Counted from the first letter of the stretch, positions 35,733 through 45,582 are shown. The stretch: 64,000 nucleotides of DNA from Kuschelorhynchus macadamiae (GCA_030620095.1 JAUTXW010000207.1:62001-126000); one strand, 5' to 3'. The notes: generated by a model from the sequence alone, not told the origin. Made by a program: numbers and translations.

Positions 35733-36080
35733 CTATTTTTTATTTGGATAATATAACTGTTTTTCTATTTTTCTTTTTGTACATATCTCGATGTAGTTTT
35801 GTTTATTTTTTAATATTCTCAATTCAGCCATATAATTATTAAAACTTTTTTCATCTAATATTCTACCATATCCACTAATTTTTATACACATTTCTTGTAA
35901 GGCAATATACAAATTTAATATAATATTGTAACTATGGGAGCAACCTCCAACGACAATCTCTGAAACCATCTTAGCTATAAAAAACAAAACATAGCATATC
36001 AACACTCTAATTAATTTTTTTTCAACAGCACAACTATTGAATTTGAAATGAAATAATCTTCTGATGGGTGCCCACTCCAT
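35733..36080 (-). CDS. Hypothetical protein or fragment, unrecognised
   Basis: This 115-aa ORF starts MEWAPIRRLFHFKFNSC. It has a hydrophobic stretch (LIRVLICYVLFFIAKMV), then LNLYIALQEMCIKISGYG and a basic C-terminus. Amino-acid use looks protein-like (mixed charge, few Asn runs), so I keep it, but no family is recognised. It could be a piece of the MULE-like gene downstream or a shadow. Confidence 0.25.
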   Translation of the reverse strand: MEWAPIRRLFHFKFNSCAVEKKLIRVLICYVLFFIAKMVSEIVVGGCSHSYNIILNLYIALQEMCIKISGYGRILDEKSFNNYMAELRILKNKQNYIEICTKRKIEKQLYYPNKK

Positions 36081-36390
36081 TGTCTAGGTTGATAATTGTG
36101 TCACTTTTTTTGTCTGTAAAAAGTAGCTTAGCTTTTTGATTTTAAGCGTTTTAAGTCGTATTTTATATGAGATAAGTATTCAAGATAAAATCAAAACCAT
36201 TAAAAACTCCGGCATTTATAATCCCGAGAACTCTAAGGCAAATGTCGTAGAAGACAGATCAGGTTTTGATTGCCTAATAAAGTTTTTGAAATATTTGTGT
36301 TCAAAAATTATCAATTTGCATACTGAGTAATGAATTAAATTAATACTTTCTCCTAACCAGTAGAATAGCTAATTTAAAGCTTTTATGTAA

Positions 36391-37460
36391 CTACATTTTT
36401 ATATAGTCAATTACTACCTCTCGTCTTTCTTCAAAATGAAATGATCTAATATGCTGTTGTTGGCTAGAACTCCCTTTAATAAATTGAGCTACATCCTGGT
36501 TATTGATCTGGCTTCTAGGTGGGCTTATCAATAAGCAAAACATCATTTTCTGTAATAATCTGAACTTACAGCACGTATGTTTACACAGTACTCCTTTTGC
36601 TACATTCTCTGGACTCTCACATTGATACTTATGTATACATATTTTAAATTTGCGGCAATACATGGCTCTATAATCTTCTGCATATTTAATAACTCTACCT
36701 TACCGTTCATTTGTTCTGCTTTTTTGTGGGCTATAAGTGTAACTTTTTGTTGGTAATTATTTGCATTGGATCTTTCAGTATTTGTAATTCATTTCCGCAT
36801 CTTTTCATCCATAAGATTATTTATCATATCTAGTAATTTTTCAACTTTAAAAAGTCATTGCTATTAAATTGATTTTTTTTATTTAGTCATATGTCAATTT
36901 TTACATTTTTTTAGGACATGCAACTAATTACCTAAGGTTACTCTGTCCATTCATTTTATTTTAAAACTTTATTTAAACTTTCAATGACCATATTCCTGTT
37001 AATTCCTACATTTATCAAAAAGCAATGAGCCCACATTATAATTCTTTCATCGCTCTGAAAATAATATCTAAAAAGGAAATAATTTATTAAATTAATTATG
37101 GTATCATTTATATTTTTTCACAGTATAGGTTGTAACTTACTTTTGCAAATATGCTAAGAATTTGTTCTCACCTTTTCTTCTAAATGCTCAACATGTCAGT
37201 TTCTTTTAATATTTTTCTCATTTCTTTCTTCATTTCTGCTCTATTTTATTTTTTTTTATTTTTGATCTTCTTTGTACGTTCCAATTTTTGGTAACATGCC
37301 ATGTACAAAGAAGTCGTCTGGGCTTTTGGTCACTAGTTATAACTCGAGTCCACGCATTATATTTGGGATCTTCATCGCTCATTATGTAGTCTGCCTCAAT
37401 GCTGTCGCCAAGCTTATATAGAAGTGCCCTAAAAATAGCTCTTGAATGATTTGATCCAAC
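36391..37460 (-). pseudogene. MULE-like/SWIM-domain transposase fragment
   Basis: Minus strand from about 37430 reads RAIFRALLYKLGDSIEADYI, MSDEDPKYNAWTRVITSDQK, PRRLLCTWHVTKNWN. This matches the late MULE DDE segment with the (I/T)CxWHV motif in a gene type common in insects. After decayed sequence (FQSDERIIMWAHCFLINVGI, 37060-36960), the ORF 36663-36391 has a SWIM-like finger, QCESPENVAKGVLCKHTC. The N-terminal half is missing. It lies immediately left of the nested DUF7869-type/Polinton block on the same strand as the target gene. Confidence 0.55.
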
Positions 37461-38199
37461 CTATTAGACAGTAAATAAGCAACAAGTACGAGCGTTAGGA
37501 CGCAAAAAAAGTCTTTTGTGTTTGTGTACACACTTACTTTCGACCTCATTTGATTAACAAACGTCCATTAAAGCAATACGTAAAAAGAGTTGAAGACAAC
37601 TGTCAAATTGTAAGTAAAGAAATCGCATGATAATCCGAACTAACTGGTACTAAAATTGTAGACTTTAGGTGCTTTTATTATGCAGCTTCCTATACGTGTG
37701 GCGCAGAACGCGTTTTTCTATAAACATATCCATGACGGCTATGTTTTGCATAATAAACGGTCGCTAGTCCTACTGGTACATAAATGGTTGCGAACGAAAA
37801 CATTTTGACAGCTGTTAATATTAAAATAAAATGAAGCTATGAGAAGCAAAGTGGCCTAAGCTCGAAATACAACAAATGAGAAAAACGCCTCTGAAGTTTG
37901 TGATGTTTTCATAGTCTTATAAAACTGTTAATTTAAGTCGTTTTTTGCAGGATTTTTGCAAAACAATAATCAATTTGGAACTGTTTTATTAGGTATTAAA
38001 TAAAATATGGTAAACTTTATATTTGCAAAAAAATTGTGGGTTAGGCACACCCGTACTACGCAAAAAAAATAATGATTCATACAGATTTTAGAAATGGACA
38101 ATAGACAAATATGTAAATTAACAGTTTTCATTTATTTAATTGAAATAATATCCAGTACATTAAACTTACAAATTAAAAAGTTTTGATGAAGTAATATTT

Positions 38200-38448
38200 T
38201 TATTCTGGCATTTCTTCAATATCGCTAGAAACGGCAATAAAATCTTCGGATACGTCGTCGGCGGTGTTCAGGTTTTCATAAAAATTATGATAAATGGGGG
38301 GGTATAAATTGGATTAATTGCATTATATGAGCTTTTTTCTCATATCAATTTTGCATACATTTGGATATAGCAAGTCACTTATGTTTGTCGGAAAAACAGA
38401 ATTTCTTTTCTTTACATCTACTTCATTAAATGGAACTAATTCGCTGTC
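38200..38448 (-). pseudogene. DUF7869-type DDE-like protein, 3' part
   Basis: Directly left of the Polinton's left end the minus strand reads SDSELVPFNEVDVKKRNS, then VCKIDMRKK. After a shift in a C-run near 38300 come IPPIYHNFYENL and an acidic end, with the stop at 38200. The frame is the one that leaves the 5' part at 53577, once the Polinton and one GCTGTC copy are removed. The block IPP.YH.FY.NL is the usual carboxyl end of this insect family. Confidence 0.65.
38443..38448. repeat. Polinton target-site duplication, left copy
   Basis: GCTGTC, identical to 53571-53576. Six base pairs is the standard Maverick/Polinton duplication. Confidence 0.92.
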
Positions 38449-38767
38449 AGTAGTATAGCAGGGGTGGTCCTGAGACACCTCGATGGCATCTTGACCAACG
38501 GTCGGTCCCAGGAGCTCTTCGCCTCACCTGCCTGCAAGAAGTGTTTACCTGTCAACTTTTGTGCACCTGTCTTAAGCGTGACACCTGGTTTGCACAGGTA
38601 GCTTTTATTTACCGAAAAAAAAATTCCAAGAAGCGAGCTTCGCCGAGCCTCGCCTCGCTTCGCCTCGCCGAATTCGAACGAAATATACCGAGAATTGTTT
38701 TTCTGTTAATTAAAATTAATGTGTTCGACGTAAAACTAAAGGTCAGCCGATAACAAAAGTTCAAGTA
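38449..38767 (+). repeat. Polinton left terminal inverted repeat
   Basis: About 319 bp pairing with 53307-53570, starting AGTAGTATAGCAG. The first 150 bp are more GC-rich than the interior. At 38628-38675 the left copy has about 48 extra bases made of CTTCGCCTCG-like repeats that the right copy lacks. Confidence 0.93.
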
Positions 38768-38961
38768 TGTAGATAAGGTGATCTTTGTTTAGTATTGAGA
38801 TGAGCAATAAAAAATTGTTTTATAGATAAGTTAAATATTTGTTTCCAATAATAGCTTATACCAGGTGATAAAAAAACGTATAGCACTTAAAATAATTAAT
38901 ATATATGTAAAATATAGAGGATTTAAGAGCAGTCGATCACGAACCAGACTAGTGGTAATAT

Positions 38962-39111
38962 ATGCCTGTTCCAGTCGACAGAATTTGTCAAGAGTGTAGA
39001 GGGAACTCAATATCTCCAAACATCTGTGCGTTTTGCTGCTGTGAAAAATTTCACAAAGAGGAACAAACGGACAAAAGAGGATTAATAGACATCCCGTTTT
39101 GTATTATTTAA
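38962..39111 (+). CDS. Polinton small Cys-rich zinc-finger micro-protein
   Basis: This 49-aa ORF from ATG 38962 has CQEC at residues 9-12 and CAFCCC at 22-27, followed by EKFH, a compact CxxC...CxxC zinc-ribbon pattern. In the +2 frame after residue 44 the sequence continues PVLYYLKEEYERRRRLQ and stops at about 39153. The ancestral protein may therefore have been about 65 aa with a helical tail, now cut by a frameshift. Small zinc fingers near the left end could be transcription or packaging factors, but this is inference. No family is named. Confidence 0.5.
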   Translation: MPVPVDRICQECRGNSISPNICAFCCCEKFHKEEQTDKRGLIDIPFCII

Positions 39112-39147
39112 AAGAAGAGTACGAAAGAAGGAGAAGGCTGCAAAATA

Positions 39148-39597
39148 GTGAGTAAATTTGTTTTACTTTTTTTTGGTATTCTTTTCAATTATTATGTCCT
39201 AACTAATAGTCAACCAACGACGGCGACGACGACAAAGAGATATTATCCAGAAGAGCGCAGTTATAATTTTGTTTTAATTAATAATAGACGATATTATATT
39301 TTGAGAAATGTAAGTTTAAGAACATTTCAAGACACTGGTTATAATGTATGGTTTCACATACATTATGATTTAATAAAACCTGATGAAAATGTAAAGCCAA
39401 ACGATAAAATATTTAATTTAGCTAATCACCAAATAGGTCTAGTGCCTCACTTAAAAGATAGTGTATCAAACGTAACATATATTCCTGTGAATATTAATGA
39501 ACCTGCAGATATATATTGTAACTGGTATCCTGCCAGATATTTTCGAAATAAAAATATTTATCTTGAATATAAGCCTGTAGAACTAAGACATTTTTAG
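39148..39597 (+). CDS. Polinton cargo ORF of unknown function
   Basis: The open frame has no ATG; the first codon after the upstream stop region is GTG at 39148. Its first 20 codons look like a signal peptide (FVLLFFGILFNYYVL). However, that stretch also begins GTGAGTAAAT, contains CCTAAC, and ends AATAG at 39209, the profile of a 62-bp intron, so the hydrophobic leader may be intron. After it the protein is RYYPEERSYNFVLINNRRYY, NVWFHIHYDLIKP, LVPHLKDSVSN and CNWYPARYF, with two N-x-S/T sites and many Tyr. It ends at 39597. No family is recognised. Confidence 0.45.
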   Translation: MSKFVLLFFGILFNYYVLTNSQPTTATTTKRYYPEERSYNFVLINNRRYYILRNVSLRTFQDTGYNVWFHIHYDLIKPDENVKPNDKIFNLANHQIGLVPHLKDSVSNVTYIPVNINEPADIYCNWYPARYFRNKNIYLEYKPVELRHF

Positions 39598-39717
39598 TGC
39601 ACATTCCACTGTTTACAGCACTGATCAGACAGAATTAGGAGACATTTTTATTGTAAATTCTACTGTTTACAGTACATGTCAAATTACATATTTATTATAA
39701 TAAGACCCTGTAAGAAT

Positions 39718-39871
39718 TCAATTTTTATGTCAAATATGTAATTGTTTAGTTGAAAAAAATATTAATAAACACTTAAAACATAAAGTAAAGTTATTAAAAT
39801 TTTGTGATACTTGTTTAGTGAATTATTTATTTGGTGTAGATAGTATTAGGTCTATGATTTTAATGTTAAAA
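39718..39871 (+). CDS. Polinton second zinc-finger fragment
   Basis: The frame reads IQFLCQICNCLVEKNINKHL, KH, then LLKFCDTCLVNYLFG, DSIRSMILMLK and a stop at 39871. CxxC(10)HxxH is C2H2-like, followed by another CxxC. There is no ATG; an AAG acceptor-like site precedes it. It may be the second exon of a gene or a decayed ORF. Confidence 0.4.
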
Positions 39872-39900
39872 TAGAACAGTACAAAAATATTGAAATTAAA

Positions 39901-39999
39901 ATGAAACATAACTACTATGGTTTATTTTATTTGTTTTTAGTTTTACTTAGTGGGTGTGATGTAAATTCACGTGATTTTTACTCACCAATAGAACAATAA
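39901..39999 (+). CDS. Polinton 32-aa membrane peptide
   Basis: ATG 39901 opens MKHNYYGLFYLFLVLLSGCD and a short polar tail. A single hydrophobic helix ends in a lipobox-like SGC. It may be a real membrane micro-protein or chance. Confidence 0.25.
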   Translation: MKHNYYGLFYLFLVLLSGCDVNSRDFYSPIEQ

Positions 40000-40077
40000 T
40001 TAAAAAAAGTGGTAGAGTTTTATTTATAAAAGAAAGTAGATTGAACTAGGCGTCAGTAGTGTCTCGTAACTCGAACT

Positions 40078-40572
40078 ATGGTAGGAGAAAATTCGATTTT
40101 ATGTCTTGATATCCAAGGATTTAATTGTGCCTCTGGATTTATTCCAAAAGAACTAGCTGTGTATGATGGAACACGTTGTACAAATTTTCTTTTCAAACCA
40201 CCATATAATAAAAGCATGTTAAAAGGTCAAGATTTAAAAACGATGTCTTATCTCGAAAACTCATATCATGGTCTAATATGGGAGTCTGGTTTAATAGACT
40301 TAAACGAACTAGCAAATGTCTTAGAACATGTGATGAAAAGATATGATGCCCCAAAAATATACGTCAAAGGAGATGAAAAGCTGAAATTTTTAAGAAAATT
40401 TATAAGTGCGGAAAAAAATTTTAAAATACCTCTGGAGAGTGAACCGAAGCTAAGCAAGTTTAAGAAAGTTCCCGAATGTCACTTTCACAAGGATCCATAT
40501 GGCACTACTTGGCATTGTGCATTATCAAACGCCAAGTTGTTATATAATTATAAATACTGTTTTTCTGTTTGA
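40078..40572 (+). CDS. Polinton DEDD-exonuclease-like protein, intact copy
   Basis: This is an unbroken 164-aa ORF. Its layout resembles a DEDDh exonuclease fold. A first strand ends ILCLDIQGF (residues 7-15), where DEDD enzymes have DxE. Then come KELAVYD, NSYHGLIWESG, IYVKGDEKLKFLRKFI, a CHFH pair near residue 134, and HCALSNAKLLYNY at 146-158, matching the third exonuclease motif HxAxxDA with Asn for Asp. Two acidic residues are thus changed, so catalysis is doubtful. A second, truncated member lies at 46478-46867 in the same element. The fold assignment is inference; similar proteins recur in insect genomes as I recall. It is one of the few undamaged Polinton ORFs. Confidence 0.5.
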   Translation: MVGENSILCLDIQGFNCASGFIPKELAVYDGTRCTNFLFKPPYNKSMLKGQDLKTMSYLENSYHGLIWESGLIDLNELANVLEHVMKRYDAPKIYVKGDEKLKFLRKFISAEKNFKIPLESEPKLSKFKKVPECHFHKDPYGTTWHCALSNAKLLYNYKYCFSV

Positions 40573-40641
40573 AGATAAATAAATTATTTGTAGAAAACAT
40601 GGAAATAAAACGTATATGAAAAAAATATTTATTTTATTAAG

Positions 40642-41575
40642 TCATTCTACATTATTTTTATCTATCCAACTATTATTTATGGATCATTGACACCTAACCA
40701 TTTTACTAATATTTTATTGTTTTTACGTTTTAACACTTTTTCAACTAAATAAATGTCTGGATATTTAACTTTTTGCAATTTAAGTTCATAGAATCCTCCT
40801 TTAATGTCTTGTTTTTCTGCATCTTGAAGTAGGTATGTCACTGGATTTGTAAGTTGAACTTTTTTTACACTAAACATTTCTGTTGACCAACTTGGTTGGT
40901 ATTGTTTATCGAAAACTCCTCTAAATTTGGAAATTCTTACATGATCACCTATCTTGAATTTTGGTTTCGATGTCATTTTAATTCGATTATAAACTGTGCT
41001 TAATAGCAGTTTTTCATGCTTTTTTGAAATTTCAGCCAGTTTTAAACCTGTGGTAGTGTGTACTCGATTATTATAGGAATAAACGATTTGTTTTAATATA
41101 TCAAACCACTTGTATGATCCTTGAAGACTAAATTCTTTCCACATCATTCCTTTAAGGGTTCGATTTACACGTTTAACAATAGATGTTTTTTTCTCACTGT
41201 AAACTAAACAATGTTTGACATCATATTTTTTCATTAAAATCATCATTTCTTTTCCAGTAAATTCACCACCGGCGTCTGTACAGAGATGTATAGGTGTCTG
41301 TTCTTTGAATACATTTTCTATCGTTTTAGATACCTCTTTGACAGTTTTTGTTTTCAACGGATAAGCCCAAACGTATTTAGAAAAACAGTTAATTGCGACG
41401 AGTATATATTTGTATCCTTTGTTTTCTTGTACGTATTCTTTCATATCAATGAAATCAGCTTGCATTAAGTCCAATAGAGATTTGATAATAACTTTCTTCT
41501 TTTAAAATTTACTCTTGATGGTTTATGGAGTTCTTCAACAATATCTTTTTTTACTTTGGTTACAAATTTAGACAT
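40642..41575 (-). pseudogene. Polinton integrase (retroviral-type, chromodomain)
   Basis: ATG 41575 starts with MSKFVTKVKKDIVEELHKPS, and a one-base shift near 41505 leads into KSLLDLMQADFIDM. The rve core shows the first Asp in QADFIDM and the second in LCTDAGGEF. The third catalytic Glu is replaced by Lys (TSIVKRVNRTLKG; the family has ER). A DNA-binding stretch (KPKFKIGDHVRISKFRGVFD) and a chromodomain-like end (YLVEKVLKRKNNKILVKW) follow. A shift near 40680 displaces the final NNSWID residues. It would insert the element with a 6-bp stagger. It shares its strand with the next two genes. Confidence 0.9.
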
Positions 41576-41579
41576 ATTT

Positions 41580-42482
41580 TTATTCTATTATATTGGCTTC
41601 TCGTAATTCTTCAATAATGGCATTACTCTCGTTAACGTGATTTTTATTACCAGCAGCCTGAGACGCAACTAGTAGCTCCAATCTCTCAACCAACTCATTA
41701 GGATCATCCCAAAAAACGTAATCAATAGGATTGTTTGAAAGTTTCATAGACATTCCCACCCCCTGTTTCAAAACATCATCATCAGTTGGACTGGTATAAT
41801 TACTCTCAGTTTTATTTATTATTGGTTCAATAAATTTTCTAAATTTCTTATTTTTACTTGATTTTACATTTTTGATAGCATTTGTTTTAAATAATATGTG
41901 AGTATAGTTTTTTGCATCATCATTTGTATAGATGGTGGGAACATTCTTTTACATTAATTTTCTAAGATTATATGGTTTCCGTGTCGACGACGATGATTTT
42001 GTTGTGGAAGAAAATAATTTTTTTTTCATTTTTGGTGCAGTTTGATATGCATGTGTGATTTTGTTTCCTGTAGGAGTATCCTTAAACTCTAATGGGATAG
42101 AAGTGGAGGGTATAGGTTCGGATGTCACTGACTCGTTTTCCTCTTCACTATTATGGTCCCCAAAAAGTTTTTCCTCGTCATCTTTATAATCATTATCATT
42201 ATAGTTATCGTCATCAGAAAATTGTTCCCTTCTTTTAAGTTCCGATATCAAACTTTCAGGAGTGTGCTTCTTTCGATCCAATTTGTTCTCAATCACCTCC
42301 AAATGTTTTGTTAAGGGCTGAAATACATTCTCGTGGGCTATTTGTCCATGTTTTAAGATATCAAGTTTATCCTTTATATCTTTTCTCTTTGAAATAATTT
42401 TTTTCTTAACTGATTGATGTTTAGTTTTTTCCTTTTTATTTTTCGTGGTTCGAGCTGGAGCCATGATGATAATGATGATCAA
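41580..42482 (-). pseudogene. Polinton conserved coiled-coil/acidic protein
   Basis: A 300-codon frame from ATG 42482 (or MAPARTTKN six codons later) is interrupted by a single in-frame TAA at 41949-41951. The N-terminal part is Lys-rich and coiled-coil-like (HLEVIENKLDRKKHTPESLI). The middle is very acidic (DDDNYNDNDYKDDEEKLFG). The C-terminal part has the block PTDDDVLKQGVGMSMK, IDYVFWDDPNELVERLELLV, ASQAAGN and IIEELREANII. I recall this last domain from insect Polintons, but its function is unknown. It lies directly between ATPase and integrase on their strand, suggesting a structural or packaging role. Confidence 0.65.
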
Positions 42483-42513
42483 CTTTCAACGTGTAATAAT
42501 TTATAAAAGCGAT

Positions 42514-42520
<7 letters not shown>

Positions 42521-42583
<63 letters not shown>
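42521..42583. repeat. (AT)n microsatellite
   Basis: Two AT runs separated by TAATTA. They replace the natural end of the ATPase reading frame and create an artificial Tyr-Ile repeat. Confidence 0.95.
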
Positions 42584-42584
<1 letters not shown>

Positions 42585-42586
<2 letters not shown>

Positions 42587-43262
42587 AAACATAACCGATA
42601 TCGACCTTCATCAATTTTATTATCCTTAAATATAGATAGAAAACCAAATGGTTCGTTCCAACAGTATGAACATATGGTTTTAAAGCTGTCAAATGACATA
42701 TCAGTACCAATATGACTGAGTATACATGATGTAAATTTAAGTCATCCTGTTTAAATAATATTAAGACGTTAGCATTGTCTCTTGTTAAATTTTTGGCTAT
42801 TTTCGCATATGTTTGACACAAGTAAAAACAGTCTATATTATTGTGACGTCCCATACTAAAATATTCTCTGATACCATCCTGTTTATCACACGCGACGTCA
42901 TCAAATATGAAAATTGAATTTGCTTTAGCGTCAGATGGAGATAATATTTGTTTACTATTATCGAATGCATAGTAACCGATTCCTTTTATTGGTTTTAATA
43001 ATTTCTCTAAATACATATATTTAGGTTGATACAGAGACTTTGAATAGACGTAGACATTTTCAAACTTCAATCCATTGGGATGTTCAAGAAGGCTTAGCAC
43101 GGTATTGGTTTTTCCACAGTTTGAAGGTCCCGATATGATGCATCGTATAGTAGATGGTAATAATATACTGTGTTTAATATTTTTGTTTTTTTTTTCACAT
43201 CATGATTATTTACTGTTAAAGATGTTCTTTGTTTCACAATTTTGATATGTTTCTTCTTTTTT
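42585..43262 (-). pseudogene. Polinton packaging ATPase (FtsK/A32-like)
   Basis: P-loop ATPase thought to pump DNA into capsids. Walker A is IISGPSNCGKTN at about 43120. Walker B is SIFIFDDVACD at about 42900. Then come REYFSMGRHNNIDCFYLCQT and LILFKQDDLNLHHVYS. A one-base shift near 42710 moves the rest (DMSFDSFKTICSYCWNEPFG, GRYRLCF) to another frame. A poly-A run near 43195 disturbs the N-terminus (IKIVKQRTSLTVNNHD). The gene is transcribed away from the PLA2-type gene, leaving about 90 bp for a divergent promoter. Confidence 0.85.
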
Positions 43263-43350
43263 TCCTACATGTTAAATATCCGATGTAAAACTAATTATAA
43301 AGCCATAATACGCTGTTATTTATATTCAGTCTTTATTTATTTCTTTTAAA

Positions 43351-43910
43351 ATGAGGTATTATTCGATTGATCGACAACACCAACGAACGATTAATGTGGA
43401 AGGTTTGTTAAACTCAATGATAAACAAACTTCCGTTTGAATTACATTTATTTATTGCGGTCCAGGAACCAAATTAGAAAAACGTTTACGACGTGATGATA
43501 AAGGAATTAACCCGTTAGATGAAGCATGTAAAAATCATGATATTGCCTATTCACAATATCAAAACATATCAGATCGTAATGCGGCAGAAAAAATTTTACT
43601 TAAACACGCTTTAAGCAGAATAAATTCATCGAATGCATCCTGGAAAGAAAAATTAAATACCCTTCTAATTTTATTGAGAATTATGATGTGAAACGAAAGA
43701 ACTTACAAGCAACAACAACAACATCAAAATAGGGCACTCAAACGAAAGATAGATAACTCTGATGATGATATAATGGATGGGAAAAAACTAAAATTTGAAA
43801 CAAAGTCGGCAAACTTATCCAATATTAAATTAAACGACGACGACGACGACGACGATAATTTTCATGAAGAATTTGCTAGTGACCCATTGAAAAAAAAAGT
43901 TAAAAAATAG
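43351..43910 (+). pseudogene. Polinton phospholipase A2-type protein
   Basis: ATG 43351 opens MRYYSIDRQHQRTINVEGLL and NKLPFELHLF. After a one-base shift near 43450 the sequence gives YCGPGTKLEKRLRRDDKGIN and PLDEACKNHDIAY. The glycine-rich calcium loop and the HD catalytic pair match the phospholipase A2 domain of parvovirus VP1 and of some Polintons. The frame stops at TGA 43689-43691 and then continues open to 43910 with Gln-rich and Asp-rich parts (KLNDDDDDDDNFHEEF) and a basic end. The latter may be the rest of one protein or a second gene. Such domains help capsids cross membranes in parvoviruses; the role here is inference. Confidence 0.7.
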
Positions 43911-43979
43911 TATATCTTTTCATTTATCTGGTTTCAACGTTTAGTGTATTAAAAACTTTTCCAATAGAAAGTAGTAAAC

Positions 43980-44470
43980 ATGGTAGCAATTAAAAAAAGT
44001 AAACCTCGGAAGCAGAAAAGAAAAAGGCAAGAAGACCAAAAGTTAGCGGGAAAAAAAGAAGCAGTACAAAATTGAAAAGTTTTCAGTCAGTTATGAAAAA
44101 GATTAAAGGTAGTATTTTAAATCAAAAACCATCCAATATTTACGATGCTGTTAAGATAGCTATGAAAGCAGTCAATAATACCAAAATCAGACAGCCAAGA
44201 ATAATTAAAATTCCAGAAACTGGAGGTTTTCTTCCTTTGATCCCTATTTTTGCGGGACTGAGGTGCGTTAAGTGGAGGAGCTGCCGGCACCGCAAAGGCC
44301 GTATTTGATGCTCGTGCTGCCAAACAACAATTGCAAGAAAGCGAACGCCACCAGAAGACGATGGAATCCATTGCATTGGAAAAAGGTCTCTTTTTAAAAC
44401 CATACAAAACAGGTTTAGGCCTTTTTTTAGGTAATCATCTCAGGAAAAAAAATACCGATAATCTTACCTA
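43980..44470 (+). pseudogene. Polinton pX/mu-like core protein
   Basis: ATG 43980 begins with a basic stretch (MVAIKKSKPRKQKRK). Shifted frames continue KSFQSVMKKIKGSILNQ, YDAVKIAMKAVNNTKI and the hallmark IIKIPETGGFLPLIPIFAGL. Then comes a Gly/Ala segment (ALSGGAAGTAKAVFDARAA) and LFLKPYKTGLGLFL. The GGFLPLIP motif resembles the adenovirus pX/mu core peptide and is typical of Polintons. Shifts near 44040 and 44260 break it. It sits in the usual place before the protease. Confidence 0.75.
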
Positions 44471-44835
44471 ACCGTGCCTTAAGTAACTTTGATATTGAAA
44501 AGTATACTAAACTACTCCAGATACCCAATTTTCGAGGAGTGTTTATGAAGGATCGATTACCGAAAAAAATTTGCAGAAACGAACCTGGTATTATCAATTT
44601 AGACAATTTTTCTGGACCGGGAACTCATTGGAGTGCTTATTGGAAACATAGAAATAATGTTTATTATTTTGATAGTTTTGGAAATTTAAAACCTCCTTTG
44701 GAAGTGTGTAAATATTTTAACACTAATTGTATTTGTAACATATTTTATAATCATCATTGTTACCGACCTTATGACTCGTTTATATGTGGTCACTTATGTC
44801 CGAAATTTTTGTATCATTCTGTAGATTTAGAATAG
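44431..44835 (+). CDS. Polinton cysteine protease (adenain-like, C48/Ulp1 fold)
   Basis: Maturation protease of the capsid module. The frame is open from 44431 without ATG until codon 39. It reads ILPNRALSNFDIEKYTKLLQ, then RGVFMKDRLPKK. The catalytic His is in GPGTHWSAYW, the acidic partner in YYFDSFGNLKPPLE, and the Cys in FICGHLCPKFLY. All three residues are present, so this is one of the least damaged Polinton genes. The start may be supplied by splicing (TTTTTTTAG at 44421-44430) or lost by a frameshift from the pX gene. Confidence 0.85.
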   Translation, partial: VIISGKKIPIILPNRALSNFDIEKYTKLLQIPNFRGVFMKDRLPKKICRNEPGIINLDNFSGPGTHWSAYWKHRNNVYYFDSFGNLKPPLEVCKYFNTNCICNIFYNHHCYRPYDSFICGHLCPKFLYHSVDLE

Positions 44836-44882
44836 TTTTGTTTTATTTAATGTAAATACTTTGATCTGAAAAGTAATTAAAC

Positions 44883-45581
44883 ATGTCTTAGACGTTTACC
44901 TTATCGGGAACGGAGTCTGTACTTTCAACCAAAATTTATCCACCTATTGTTTTGAATGAAAACGAAAATTATGTTTTGGGTTTAATAAACTTTGAAAGTT
45001 ACAACTCAATTCCTAACATTGATAGTAGCAATAACAGTTTTCATTGTGGAGATGAGCACGTTGTTATACCTGAAGGATCCTACGAAATTAGCGATATTCA
45101 AAAATATTTGACGACATATCTGAGACTTCATTCAAAAGAAAAGGATCCAATCACACTTCGTTTGGAAACAAACCATAACACTTTACAGTGTGAAATCAAA
45201 TGTAATCGTAAAATTGATTTCAGCAAAGAAAATTCAATCGGCAGTTTACTGGGATTCGGTAGCATGCAACTCGAGCCCAATAAAAGACACATTTCCGATA
45301 ATCCTGTAAATATATTTAGAGTTAATTCAGTATGTATAGAATGTAATCTAGTGACAAATTCCTATAATAATGGAGATTTAGTTCATATTATCCATTTGTT
45401 TTATCCAAGAGTGCCACCAGGTTTCAAAATAGTCGAGAAGCCATCGAATGTTATTTATCTACCAATCAGCACACGATATATCGATGAGATAATCCTTAAA
45501 ATAACTGATCAGGATAAGAAATTAGTCAATTTCAGAAACGAGCTAGTAACGATAAGGTTACATTTGAAACGAATTCTTTAA
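44883..45581 (+). pseudogene. Polinton penton-like minor capsid protein
   Basis: ATG 44883 is followed after one codon by TAG, then the frame stays open to 45581: TFTLSGTESVLSTKIYPPIV, LNENENYVLGLINFESYNSI. The N-terminal block (L.G..SVL....PPI.L.....Y.LGL.NFE.YNSIPNI) is characteristic of the single-jelly-roll penton protein in insect Polintons. FYPRVPPGFKIVEKPSNVIY and RYIDEIILKI mark the second half. The only visible lesion is the nonsense codon at position 3. Capsid vertex function is inferred from the family. Confidence 0.8.
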
Positions 45582-45582
45582 A

